Assembly: GCA_963837285.1 (NCBI GenBank)
Contig: CAWIMS010000005.1
Coordinates: 1,488,001 to 1,552,000 of the forward strand
DNA from: Planosporangium sp963837285
GTDB taxonomy: Bacteria; Actinomycetota; Actinomycetes; Mycobacteriales; Micromonosporaceae
Reading direction: 5' to 3'
Length of the DNA: 64,000 nucleotides
The translations under genes and the position numbers were made by a program. This document shows, piece after piece, positions 28,884 through 36,472 of this stretch (the stretch's first letter is position 1; the number at the start of each line of letters is the position of its first letter). The notes under the pieces are model-generated. The model made no database searches, was not told the origin of the DNA, and saw only the letters and a list, made by a program, of their open reading frames with translations.

Positions 28884-29897
28884 TTACGGCAGAAGCAGAT
28901 TCACGTCACCGAACTCATGCCACAGGTACCCCCGGTCGAGCGCCTCCGCGTACGTGCGTTGCAGCAGCGGCACTCCAGCGATGGCGGCGAGCATGTCCAG
29001 GTGCGAGGCGCGCGGCTCGTGGAATCCGGTGAGCAGGCCGTCGACGACGCGTACCCCGCGCTCCGGGGTGACGACCAGCTCCGTCCAGCCACTCGACGAT
29101 CCGTCCCACGCGGTCTCCAGCGCGCGGACCGCGGTCGTGCCGACCGCGATGACACGACCGCCGTCGGCCTTGGCCCGGGTGACGACCCGCACGGTCGTCG
29201 GTGGCACGAAGAACCGTTCCGGGTACGGCCTTTCGTGCGCCTCCGGCGAGGCTACCCCGGTGTGCAGGAGCACGGGTACGACCAGGATGCCGGCCGTGAC
29301 CAGTCGGGTCACCATGGTGTGTGTGAACGGCCGGCCGGCGCTGGGCATCTCGGCGCTGCCCGGGTGGACGCCGAACACGGTCTGGTAGTACGCCAGCGGC
29401 CACGGCCGGGATACGTAACCGTAGCGGATCGGTTGACCGTACCGTCGGAGGAAAGCCGGCACCGACGCGAACCCGGCGGTGTCGACGGCGGCCGACCACA
29501 ACCGGCCCCTGGTGTATTCGCTTTCCAGGGTGAGGCTCGCGCCACCCGGCAGCGGGTAGCGGCGGCCGGGCTCGCCGCCCGGGAACGGTGTCGTTGCCTT
29601 ACCGGCGAGCGCGCGTAGCTCGACGAGCCAGCGGCCGGCAGCCCGCTCGGTGGAGAAATGCACGGTGAGCGGGCTGCCGCTCACCGGGACGGCCGCGGGG
29701 ATCGTCGCCGAGGTGTTGACCACGAGCACGTCGCCCGGGCGCAGCAGCGCCGGCAGGTCGGTGAACGCATGATGGCCGACGGTGCGCCCCGAGACGAGCA
29801 GGCGCACCCCGTCCCGGGTCAGGCCGCGCGCCTCCGGCGGCTCGTGCGCCTCCAACTCGGCGGGCAGGGTGAAGTCGACCAGCGTGCCGGTGCTCAC
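28884..29897 (-). CDS. QueA-like SAM:tRNA ribosyltransferase-isomerase paralogue
   Basis: 337-residue member of the QueA family (queuosine precursor synthesis from S-adenosylmethionine in the classic enzyme). Recognisable blocks: VDFTLPAELEA, GDVLVVNTSATIPA, HTGVASPEAHERPYPERFFVP, VIAVGTTAVRALETA and ..GFHEPRASHLDMLAAIAG. Several normally strict positions differ: the NDTRVxPAR block reads NTSATIPAA, and the end reads EFGDVNLLL instead of SYGDAML. The GTG start overlaps the upstream SDR stop (GTGA). Divergence and SDR coupling suggest a role other than queuosine synthesis. Confidence 0.85.
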   Translation of the reverse strand: MSTGTLVDFTLPAELEAHEPPEARGLTRDGVRLLVSGRTVGHHAFTDLPALLRPGDVLVVNTSATIPAAVPVSGSPLTVHFSTERAAGRWLVELRALAGKATTPFPGGEPGRRYPLPGGASLTLESEYTRGRLWSAAVDTAGFASVPAFLRRYGQPIRYGYVSRPWPLAYYQTVFGVHPGSAEMPSAGRPFTHTMVTRLVTAGILVVPVLLHTGVASPEAHERPYPERFFVPPTTVRVVTRAKADGGRVIAVGTTAVRALETAWDGSSSGWTELVVTPERGVRVVDGLLTGFHEPRASHLDMLAAIAGVPLLQRTYAEALDRGYLWHEFGDVNLLLP

Positions 29898-30585
29898 ACG
29901 GACACCTCAGCGGCAAGATCAGCGAGCCGGATCCGGCCGGACGGTGGCGCCTCGGCGACCAGCCGGAGGAACGCCGGCACGACGGTCTCCGGGAGCGGCC
30001 GGTCGCTGATGTCCTCGCCCGGGAACGCCTCCTGGTGCATCCGGGTCCGCAGGTCGCCCGGGTCGACCCACCACACCCGGACAGCCGGCTCCTCGGCGGC
30101 CAGGATCCGGCTGAGCTGCTCCACGGCCGCCTTGGCCGAGCCGTACCCGCCCCAGCCCGGGTACGGTTCGACCGCGGCGTCCGAGGTGACGTTCGACGAC
30201 CGCGCCGGCCCGGGTACGCAGCGCCGGCAGGGCGAGCTGGGTCAGCGCGAGCGGCGCGACGACGTTCACCTCGTACACGTCGCGCAGCGCGTCGAGCGGG
30301 TAGTCGGCCAGCGCCGGCTGCGGGCTGGGCCCGAGGATGCCGGCGTTGTTGACCAGCAGGTCCAGCCCGCCGAGCCGGTCCGCGGCGGCGACCAGGGCGG
30401 CCCGGTGACCCGGGTCGGTCGACATCGCCCGGCAGGGCGAGCACGCCGGGCAGGCCGGCGACGGCAGCGGACAGCGCCGGGCCGTCGCGGGCGTCGAGGA
30501 CGAGCCGCCAGCCGGCGGCGGCGAGCCCGGTGGCGAGCGCGAGGCCCAGGCCACGCGAGGCACCGGTGATGATCGCGACAGGCAT
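29894..30585 (-). CDS. Short-chain dehydrogenase/reductase, two frameshifts
   Basis: SDR of about 230 residues, split over three frames. Frame 1 from the ATG at 30585 (GGAG upstream): AIITGASRGLGLALATGL (cofactor glycine motif). Frame 2 from about 30421: DPGHRAALVAAADRLGGLDLLVNNAG (NNAG motif) through VNVVAPLALTQLALPALRT. Frame 3 from about 30205: NVTSDAAVEPYPGWGGYGSAKAAVEQ (YxxxK active site) to the stop. Each junction is repaired by dropping one base. Its stop overlaps the queA-like start, so the pair is an operon. The frameshifts probably reflect sequence errors, since all catalytic motifs survive. Confidence 0.8.
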
Positions 30586-30669
30586 CGGGATCTCCTTCCG
30601 ATGAGGCACACGACCGACGCTATGGCCGCCACCGCGCCCCGCCATCGGGCCGCGGACGGCGCCGACCTC

Positions 30670-30688
30670 GGTCCATGGACCTAGGTCC
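30670..30688. promoter_or_regulatory. Overlapping palindromes between SDR and two-component genes
   Basis: GGTCCATGGACC (30670-30681) overlaps GGACCTAGGTCC (30677-30688), two perfect 12-bp palindromes sharing GGACC, in the 146-bp divergent gap. A LuxR/NarL-type regulator lies downstream, so this could be its autoregulatory site. The form loosely recalls DosR-type boxes, which is inference only. Confidence 0.55.
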
Positions 30689-30731
30689 GCCGCCCGAACC
30701 GGGCCGCCCACCACGTGGGTACCGTTCAGGT

Positions 30732-31871
30732 ATGTCCGAGTGCGACCGGGAGGAGCTGCGCGAAGTCAGCGCGGCCGTGCTGGCGGTGACCTCGCACCTG
30801 GCCGTCCGCGAGGTGCTCCAGACGATCGTCACGTCGGCCCGGCGGCTGCTCGACGCCCGCTACGCGGCGCTGGGCGTGCCGGACCCGAACGGCTCGTTCG
30901 CCGAGTTCCTGGCCGACGGGATCAGCGACGAGCAGTGGCGGGCGATCGGGCCGGTGCCCCGCCAGCACGGCCTGCTCGGCGTCATGATGCGCGACCCGAA
31001 CCCGGTGCGCCTCGCCGACATCCGCAGCCATCCGCGCTTCGGCTGGTGGCCCGCCGCCCACCCGATCCTGACCGACTTCCTCGGCATGCCGATCGTCGAC
31101 GGCGACGAGATCCTCGGCGCCCTGTTCCTGGCCAACAAGCAGACGCCGGGCGGGTTCACCGCCGCCGACGAGGAGCTGCTCCGGCTGCTCGCCGGGCACG
31201 CCGCGATCGCGCTGGTCAACGCCCGACTGTACGAACGCAGCCGGGAACTGTCCATCGTGGAGGAGCGGAACCGGATCGCCCGCGAGCTGCACGACGCGGT
31301 CACCCAGAAGCTGTTCAGCCTGCGGCTGACCGCCGACGCGGCCGCCGCGCTGGTGCCGCGGGATCCGGCGCGCGCGGCCGGGGAGCTGGATACGGTACGC
31401 CGGCTCGCCGCCGAAGCGACCGCCGAGCTGCGCGCGATCGTGGTCGGGCTGCGGCCGGCCGACCTCGACGGCGACGGTCTCGATGTGGCGCTGCGCAAGC
31501 AGGCCGACCTGCTGGACCGGGTGCACCGGCCGGCCGTGACGTTCCGCGGTGACCCGATCCCCCGGCTGCCCGCCGCCCGGGAGGAGGCGGTGTACCGGAT
31601 CGCCCAGGAAGCCCTGCACAACGCCCTGCGTCACGGCGCACCCACCAGGGTCGGCGTCACCCTGAAAACCGAAAACCATTCTCTGGTACTGGAAGTCGCC
31701 GACGACGGGCGGGGCTTCGACCCCGCGCATTCCGGCCAACCTCAGCCGTCCCGCCGGTTGGGCCTGGCCTCGATGCGTGAGCGCGCCCGCGCCGCGGGTG
31801 GCCGGCTCGACGTGGTCTCCACGCCGGGCTCGGGAACGCGGGTACGCCTGGAGGTGCCCACCGATGGGTGA
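30732..31871 (+). CDS. GAF-domain sensor histidine kinase (DevS/NreB type)
   Basis: 379 residues from the ATG at 30732; an upstream in-frame ATG lies within the palindromic operator. One GAF domain (about 15-165) contains HPRFGWWPAAHPILTDFLGMPI, similar to the GAF region of DevS/DosT heme sensors, followed by a HisKA_3 dimerisation helix with the phospho-accepting His in RELHDAVTQKLF and a HATPase domain (AQEALHNALRHG; VADDGRGFD; GLASMRERARAAGG). No membrane segments, so it is cytosolic. Overlaps the regulator gene by 8 nt. Heme or another ligand is possible but not proven. Confidence 0.9.
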   Translation: MSECDREELREVSAAVLAVTSHLAVREVLQTIVTSARRLLDARYAALGVPDPNGSFAEFLADGISDEQWRAIGPVPRQHGLLGVMMRDPNPVRLADIRSHPRFGWWPAAHPILTDFLGMPIVDGDEILGALFLANKQTPGGFTAADEELLRLLAGHAAIALVNARLYERSRELSIVEERNRIARELHDAVTQKLFSLRLTADAAAALVPRDPARAAGELDTVRRLAAEATAELRAIVVGLRPADLDGDGLDVALRKQADLLDRVHRPAVTFRGDPIPRLPAAREEAVYRIAQEALHNALRHGAPTRVGVTLKTENHSLVLEVADDGRGFDPAHSGQPQPSRRLGLASMRERARAAGGRLDVVSTPGSGTRVRLEVPTDG

Positions 31872-32490
31872 ACCCATCCGCGTCCTTGTCGTCGACGACC
31901 ATCCCGTCGTCCGGCAGGGGCTGCGGACGTTCCTCGACGTGCAGGACGACCTGACCGTCGTCGGCGAGGCGCAGGACGGCGACACGGCCGTGGCCGCCGC
32001 CGAGGAGCTGCGGCCCGACGTGATACTGCTCGACCTCAAGATGCCCGGTGCCGACGGGGTGGCCGCGCTGCGCGGGCTGCGCGAGTCCGGAAACCCGGCC
32101 CGGGTACTGGTCATCACCAGCTTCACCGAGCCGGCCGCCGTGCTACCCGCGGTACGCGCCGGGGCCGCCGGGTACGTGTACAAGGACGTCGACCCGCCCG
32201 CCCTGGCCGCGGCGATCCGGGCCGTCCACGCCGGTCACGTCCTGCTGCACCCGGACGTCGCCCGGTTGCTCGCGGCCGGCGAGGCGCGGTCGGCCCACCT
32301 GACCCCCCGGGAGCGGGACGTCCTGGCCGGCATCGCCCGTGGCCGCGCCAACCGGGAGATCGCCCGGGACCTCGGGCTCGCCGAGAAGACCGTGAAGACC
32401 CACGTCAGCGCCATCCTCACCAAGCTCGGTGTGCAGGATCGCACCCAGGCGGCGCTGCACGCGGTGCGGACCGGCCTGGTCGACAGCTAA
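31864..32490 (+). CDS. NarL/LuxR-family response regulator
   Basis: 208 residues from the ATG at 31864. Receiver domain with acidic pocket VVDDH, phospho-acceptor Asp56 (VILLDLKMPG) and Lys in GYVYKDVD; C-terminal LuxR helix-turn-helix (LTPRERDVLAGIARGRANREIARDLGLAEKTVKTHVSAILTKLGV). It is the partner of the overlapping GAF kinase. Its stop overlaps that of the convergent lipoprotein gene by 3 nt. Confidence 0.94.
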   Translation: MGEPIRVLVVDDHPVVRQGLRTFLDVQDDLTVVGEAQDGDTAVAAAEELRPDVILLDLKMPGADGVAALRGLRESGNPARVLVITSFTEPAAVLPAVRAGAAGYVYKDVDPPALAAAIRAVHAGHVLLHPDVARLLAAGEARSAHLTPRERDVLAGIARGRANREIARDLGLAEKTVKTHVSAILTKLGVQDRTQAALHAVRTGLVDS

Positions 32491-32969
32491 AGCCAGACCG
32501 CCACGCCGCCGTGGCCGGAGCAGGTGCCCTGGCGGTGCTTGCTGAAGCTGTACGTGCCGTCCTTGCACTTCGCCGTCGCGCCGGGTGGTGCACCCGGGCC
32601 GCTGACCGGCCGGTGTACGCACACGCCGTCGACGTTGCGGTAGTAGTCGGCGCCGCAGGAGCCAGAGTTCGAGCCGGAACCTGAGTTCGAGCCGGAACCG
32701 GAGTTCGAGCCGGAACCGGAGTTCGAGCCCGAACCCGACCCGGAGCCGGTCTTTTCCTGGACGACCGCGGCCGTCGTGGCCGGCGGGGGCGGGGGCGCCT
32801 GTGTGGTGGGAGGGGCCGATGGTGAGTCCGATGGCGACGGTGCCGCTGCCGGCGTCACCGGTACCGGACTGATCGGCCCGACGGTCGGGCCCGCCTGATC
32901 CGGCGACGCACAGCCGGCCGCGATGACCGCGGCCGCGACAACCGCGAGCGTCTTCTTCAGTAGTTCCAC
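32487..32969 (-). CDS. DUF3761 lipoprotein with GSGSNS repeats
   Basis: About 160 residues. A GTG at 32969 gives VELLKKTLAVVAAAVIAAGC, an N-terminal lipoprotein signal with lipobox AAGC. A Pro/Ser/Thr-rich spacer and four GSGSNS-type repeats lead to a compact Cys-rich C-terminal domain (CGADYYRNVDGVCV... CKDGTYSFSKHRQGTCSGHGGV) that matches DUF3761, a secreted domain of unknown function. No ribosome site is obvious at this GTG, so the start is tentative. It converges on the response regulator gene. Confidence 0.82.
   Translation of the reverse strand: MELLKKTLAVVAAAVIAAGCASPDQAGPTVGPISPVPVTPAAAPSPSDSPSAPPTTQAPPPPPATTAAVVQEKTGSGSGSGSNSGSGSNSGSGSNSGSGSNSGSCGADYYRNVDGVCVHRPVSGPGAPPGATAKCKDGTYSFSKHRQGTCSGHGGVAVWL
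32665..32736. repeat. 18-bp in-frame minisatellite (4 copies)
   Basis: Unit GAGTTCGAGCCGGAACCG with minor changes, four copies, encoding GSGSNS on the minus strand. It forms the flexible linker between the cell surface and the DUF3761 domain. Confidence 0.93.
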
Positions 32970-33067
32970 GGGAGGTGAGCGTACGGACCGCGACAGACCC
33001 AACACTTCCCGCTTTCGGTCCGGCTCCCCCACCCCGGCACGATCCCTCCACGACGGTCGGTGGTGTA

Positions 33068-33096
33068 TTGAGACTGAACGACCGACCGCCGATAGT
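33068..33096 (+). promoter_or_regulatory. Vegetative-type promoter of the HicB-like/DinB-like gene
   Basis: TTGAGA (33068-33073), 17-nt spacer, GATAGT (33091-33096). The ATG follows 9 nt after the -10, so the leader is near zero. This is the best -35/-10 pair seen in the window. Confidence 0.6.
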
Positions 33097-33105
33097 GTCG
33101 TGGCC

Positions 33106-33765
33106 ATGACTTCTGGGACACCCGTCTACGTCGAGATCGGCAAGAAGCGGGTCTTCGCGTGCGCCCTCGACTGGCCCGGTTGGTGCCGCTCGGGCCCGAC
33201 CGAGGAGTCGGCACTCGACGCGCTCGCCGGATACGCGCCGCGCTACGCGGTCGTCGCCAGGCAGGCCCGTGTCGCGTTCCCCAGGAAGGTCGCGGACTCG
33301 TTCCAGGTCGTCGAGCGGCTGCCCGGCTCGGCATCGACCGACTTCGGCGTGCCCGAGCAGTTCGCCACCTCCGACACCGACCCGCTGTCCCCCGGCTCGG
33401 CCAGGGCGATGACCGGGCTCGTGGTCGCGGCCTGGATGGTGTTCGACCGGGTCGCCGCGACCACCCCGGCCGAGCTGCGGAAGGGGCCGCGCGGTGGCGG
33501 CCGGGACCGGGACAAGATGATCGACCACGTCGTCGCGTCCGAGACCTCGTACGCCCGGAAGCTGGGCATCAAACACAAGCTGATGACCATCGACGACCAC
33601 GCCGCGATCGCCGCGCTCCGCAACGCCGTCAGCGACGTGCTGGCCACGGGGTCGGATGGCGCGCCGCCGGTGCCGAACGGCTGGCCGTTGCGCTACGCGG
33701 CGCGCCGGTTCGCCTGGCACGCGCTCGACCATGCCTGGGAGATGGAGGACCGCACCGAGCGCTGA
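33106..33765 (+). CDS. Conserved hypothetical protein, HicB-like N-terminus and DinB-like C-terminus
   Basis: 219 residues. The N-terminal 45 residues (VYVEIGKKRVFACALDWPGWCRSGPTEESALDAL) resemble the HicB half-RNase fold of toxin-antitoxin antitoxins. The rest is helical and ends RRFAWHALDHAWEMEDR, reminiscent of the His-rich metal site of DinB-like four-helix proteins. No HicA toxin gene is beside it. Neither domain call is certain; function is unknown. It has its own promoter and is probably monocistronic. Confidence 0.75.
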   Translation: MTSGTPVYVEIGKKRVFACALDWPGWCRSGPTEESALDALAGYAPRYAVVARQARVAFPRKVADSFQVVERLPGSASTDFGVPEQFATSDTDPLSPGSARAMTGLVVAAWMVFDRVAATTPAELRKGPRGGGRDRDKMIDHVVASETSYARKLGIKHKLMTIDDHAAIAALRNAVSDVLATGSDGAPPVPNGWPLRYAARRFAWHALDHAWEMEDRTER

Positions 33766-33783
33766 GGTCTGCCGCGGGCACTC

Positions 33784-34035
33784 CTAGCTGTGGCGCAGCC
33801 GCTGCGGGTCGACCTCGCGCGCGGGGAACCGGCGCAGGTATTCACGCTCCAGTTCGGCCGTCCTCCGGTCGTGGTTGGCCAGCGCGTCGTCGGAGCCGTG
33901 GCGGAACGTCGCATGCCGGCTGTCGTGCAGGTTGTACAGCTCGCGCAGCAGGTCCTCGGTACTCAGTGCTCCCGGCTCGACCCCCAGGCTGGGCCTGATG
34001 TCCGTACGCCTCGCGTCGTCATGGCTCAGATCCAT
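33784..34035 (-). CDS. DUF6158-like small protein
   Basis: 83 residues, start ATG 34035 with GGAGG 5 nt upstream. Charged and helical, with the core ALSTEDLLRELYNLHDSRHATFRHGSDDALANHDRRTAELEREYLRRFP typical of a small actinobacterial family (DUF6158) of unknown function. It diverges from the holin-like cassette, 123 bp away; such proteins are often found next to DUF3618-type stress genes. Confidence 0.8.
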   Translation of the reverse strand: MDLSHDDARRTDIRPSLGVEPGALSTEDLLRELYNLHDSRHATFRHGSDDALANHDRRTAELEREYLRRFPAREVDPQRLRHS

Positions 34036-34158
34036 CGTGTCCTCCCGTCGCGGCGTCATGACCTTCCCATCCTTACCCCGGTAGGGTGACCGGCATTCAG
34101 GGATTAGCACCTCGTACACGGGGGAAAACATCCTGTCAGGGCCCCGAGAGGAGTGATC

Positions 34159-34596
34159 ATGGCGGGCGTGATCAAAGATGATCGGGTCGAGCAGCCCTTG
34201 ACCGACCGGTCCACCGCCGAGCTGGTGAAGCTCGCGTCCGAGCAGGTTTCCCGGTTGGTCCGCGATGAGCTGCGGCTGGCGCAGATCGAGCTGGCGCGCA
34301 AGGGCAAGCACGCCGGCATCGGCGTGGGGCTGTTCGGCACCGCCGGCTTCCTGGCGCTCTACGGGTTGGCTGCGCTGTTCGCGGCCGCCGCGCTCGCTCT
34401 CGCGTTGGTTCTGCCGGCGTGGCTCGCCACGCTCATCGTCGCGGTCGCGCTGCTGGCGATCGCCGGATTGATGGTGCTGATCGGGCGGGGTCAGGTGAAA
34501 CGGGCGAGCCCGCCGGTGCCCGCCGAGGCGGTGGACAGCGTCAAGGAAGACATCGGCACCGTCGCGGAGGCGGTCAAGGAGAGGGGTCAGCGATGA
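34159..34596 (+). CDS. Phage holin superfamily/DUF1469-type membrane protein
   Basis: 145 residues, ATG 34159 behind GAGAGGAG. The N-terminus has the usual STAELVKLASEQVSRLVRDELRLAQIEL amphipathic helix, then two transmembrane helices (about 51-75 and 80-103) and a charged tail. Despite the holin_3_6 family name these are chromosomal actinobacterial proteins, not lysis genes. First gene of a three-gene cassette, overlapping the next by ATGA. Confidence 0.88.
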   Translation: MAGVIKDDRVEQPLTDRSTAELVKLASEQVSRLVRDELRLAQIELARKGKHAGIGVGLFGTAGFLALYGLAALFAAAALALALVLPAWLATLIVAVALLAIAGLMVLIGRGQVKRASPPVPAEAVDSVKEDIGTVAEAVKERGQR

Positions 34597-35006
34597 CGGC
34601 GACGCCAGGCGCCGCGGGCGGTGCGGCAGACGGCGCGGCGGCGTCCAAGGCCGCACGGGGCAACTCGAAGCGGCCGACCGACGTGGAAACGCTGCGCCGG
34701 GAGATCGCGCAGACGCGTGCCGAGCTCGGCGAGACGGTGCAGGCGCTCGCGGCCAAGGCCGACGTGAGGGCCCGGCTCCACGAGACCGCCGACGATGCCA
34801 AGGCGCGGGTACGCGAGGGGTTGCAGAACGCCGCCGTCGAGGCGAGGTCGGCCCTGTCCGGCGCCACGACCGCGGCGCCGGCGCGGGCGCAGGCGCTGGC
34901 GGCGCGCACCGGCCGGGCCGTGCGCAGCAACCCGGTGCCGTTCGTGGTGGCGGCCGGCGCGGTGGCGCTGGTCGTGCTGTTCGTCCGCTGGCGGCGGAGC
35001 CGGTAG
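34593..35006 (+). CDS. DUF3618 membrane-anchored protein
   Basis: 137 residues: low-complexity Ala/Gly start, the DUF3618 helix DVETLRREIAQTRAELGETVQALAAKADVR, a long coiled region, and one C-terminal transmembrane helix (FVVAAGAVALVVLFVRWRRS) that would leave the coil in the cytoplasm. Function unknown; it regularly accompanies the holin-like and DUF4235 proteins and is thought to relate to envelope stress, which is inference. Confidence 0.9.
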   Translation: MTATPGAAGGAADGAAASKAARGNSKRPTDVETLRREIAQTRAELGETVQALAAKADVRARLHETADDAKARVREGLQNAAVEARSALSGATTAAPARAQALAARTGRAVRSNPVPFVVAAGAVALVVLFVRWRRSR

Positions 35007-35024
35007 ACCGGGGAGGGATGCGTC

Positions 35025-35285
35025 ATGAGGAAGCTGATGTACAAGCCGCTGAGCCTCGCGTTCGGGGTCGCCGGTGGGATCGTGGCCGGCATGGTCTTCA
35101 AGCAGGTGTGGAAGGCTGTGGCCGGCGAGGAGGAGGCGCCCGAGGCGACCTCGCAGGACTACGGCTGGGGCGAGGTGCTCGCCGCGGCGGCGTTGCAGGG
35201 TGCCATCTTCGCCGTGGTGAAGGCCGCCGTCGACCGGGGCGGGGCGGCCAGCGTCCGCAAGCTCACCGGCCACTGGCCCGACTGA
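35025..35285 (+). CDS. DUF4235 membrane protein
   Basis: 86 residues with two predicted membrane segments: KPLSLAFGVAGGIVAGMVFKQVW near the N-terminus and LAAAALQGAIFAVVKAAVDR in the second half, joined by an acidic loop. Matches DUF4235 in length and pattern. Last gene of the cassette, 18 nt after the DUF3618 gene. Function unknown. Confidence 0.9.
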   Translation: MRKLMYKPLSLAFGVAGGIVAGMVFKQVWKAVAGEEEAPEATSQDYGWGEVLAAAALQGAIFAVVKAAVDRGGAASVRKLTGHWPD

Positions 35286-35292
35286 CCCGCCT

Positions 35293-35427
35293 GATCGCCG
35301 GCCCAGCGCCTGATCGCCGGCCCAGCGCCTGATCGCCGGCCCAGCGCCTGATCGCCGGCCCGGCGCCTGATCGCCGGCCCAGCGCCGGCCCGGCGCCGGA
35401 TCGCCGGCCCAACGCCGGCCCGGCGCC
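35293..35427. repeat. Non-coding 19-bp tandem array
   Basis: Unit GATCGCCGGCCCAGCGCCT, about five near-perfect copies from 35293, decaying into shorter GCCGGCCC/GGCGCC variants to 35427. Begins 8 bp after the DUF4235 stop and ends 2 bp before palindrome copy 6. No spacers, so not a CRISPR. Confidence 0.93.
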
Positions 35428-35429
35428 AT

Positions 35430-35503
35430 GATCGGCACAATTTCCCGGAAATTGGTGCCTCCGCACCCCTCCGAGACCACTACTTCCGGGAAGTTGTGCC
35501 GGC
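35430..35503. repeat. Nested-palindrome intergenic element, copy 6
   Basis: GATCGGCACAATTTCCCGGA, AATTGGTGCC..., loop, ...ACTTCCGGGAAGTTGTGCCG. It fills the space between two convergent genes; its right end touches the TAG stop codon (35504-35506) of the transglycosylase gene. Confidence 0.85.
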
Positions 35504-36367
35504 CTACTTCAGGCAGGGACAGCTCGTCATCAACGCCTCGACGTTGTTGACGTAACGCCAGTTGGGAATGCCGGCCGTGCCCTTCGTCGGGTCCACCGCG
35601 CCCGGCCCGAAGTTGTACCCGGATACCACGCTGTCCAGCAACGAGACGCTGCCCGGGGCCGCCGGGGCGGACAGGTCGTAGCTGCCCTGGAAGTACAGGT
35701 CGCCCATGTACTTGACCAGCCAGGCCAGGTACTCGCCGCCGACCATCACGTTGCCGGTCAGCGTGTGCACGTCGTACGAGGTGCCGAAGCGCCGGTTCGT
35801 ATCGTCCGCGGTAAGCGGCATGACCTGCATCGTGCCGATCCCGCCGTCGCAGGCGAGGATCGTCGACTGCCAGCCGCTCTCCTGCCACGCCACGGCGTAG
35901 AGCAGGGTCGCCGGTACCCGGATCGACGGCGCGCTCACCGGCCAGAACTGCTTCGCCGCCGCGGTGTCCAGCGCCGCCCGGACATCGCTCATCGGGGCTT
36001 TCGGCCCGGTGTAGCTCGGACAGCTGCCGCCCGGCGCCGGGGTGCCCGGTGGCTGGCCGGGCGGGTGCGGCGGTGGCGGCAGCGCCTGCACCTCCTTGGC
36101 CGGGTCACGCGACGGCCGTATCGGCTGCCCCTTGGTGGCCGGCTTCGGTGACCCGCTGCCGCGGCTCGGGCCCGGCGTCGCGGTCGGTCCGGGGCCGAGC
36201 TTCTGTACCGCCACGGGCGCGGGCAGCGGGCTCGCGGTCGACACCGGCTCGGGCGCGGGCCCGGCGCCCGCGGCTCCCGCGTCAGCCGACCGGCCGCCGC
36301 AACCGGCCACGGCGACGAGGGCCGCGCCGGCGATGGCGACGCTCAGCGCGTACCTCCGAAAACTCAC
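35504..36367 (-). CDS. Lipoprotein with lytic transglycosylase (SLT) domain
   Basis: About 287 residues. The GTG at 36367 gives a signal ending in lipobox VAGC; a TTG at 36394 is an alternative and neither has a strong ribosome site. A Pro-rich spacer (about 30-115) leads to a lysozyme-like domain: VPATLLYAVAWQESGWQS with the catalytic Glu, CDGGIGTMQVMPLT and VSGYNFGPGAV. It would cleave peptidoglycan at the outer membrane face. The spacing and motifs match actinobacterial SLT lipoproteins. Confidence 0.88.
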   Translation of the reverse strand: MSFRRYALSVAIAGAALVAVAGCGGRSADAGAAGAGPAPEPVSTASPLPAPVAVQKLGPGPTATPGPSRGSGSPKPATKGQPIRPSRDPAKEVQALPPPPHPPGQPPGTPAPGGSCPSYTGPKAPMSDVRAALDTAAAKQFWPVSAPSIRVPATLLYAVAWQESGWQSTILACDGGIGTMQVMPLTADDTNRRFGTSYDVHTLTGNVMVGGEYLAWLVKYMGDLYFQGSYDLSAPAAPGSVSLLDSVVSGYNFGPGAVDPTKGTAGIPNWRYVNNVEALMTSCPCLK

Positions 36368-36472
36368 GGAGGGCACCCTACCTGCGGACCGCAACCCGCC
36401 GGGGGCCGCCCAAGATCGGCGAGGTCGGGCCCCGGGAGCGAGGGATGGTCACGCGCCGGGGAAGATAGGAGT

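Noticed and set aside
34159..34596. Prophage holin
   Set aside because: No endolysin or structural phage genes nearby; the partner DUF3618 and DUF4235 proteins mark it as the chromosomal family.
35293..35427. Possible CRISPR-like array
   Set aside because: Units are directly adjacent with no unique spacers and no cas genes are present; a simple tandem repeat.
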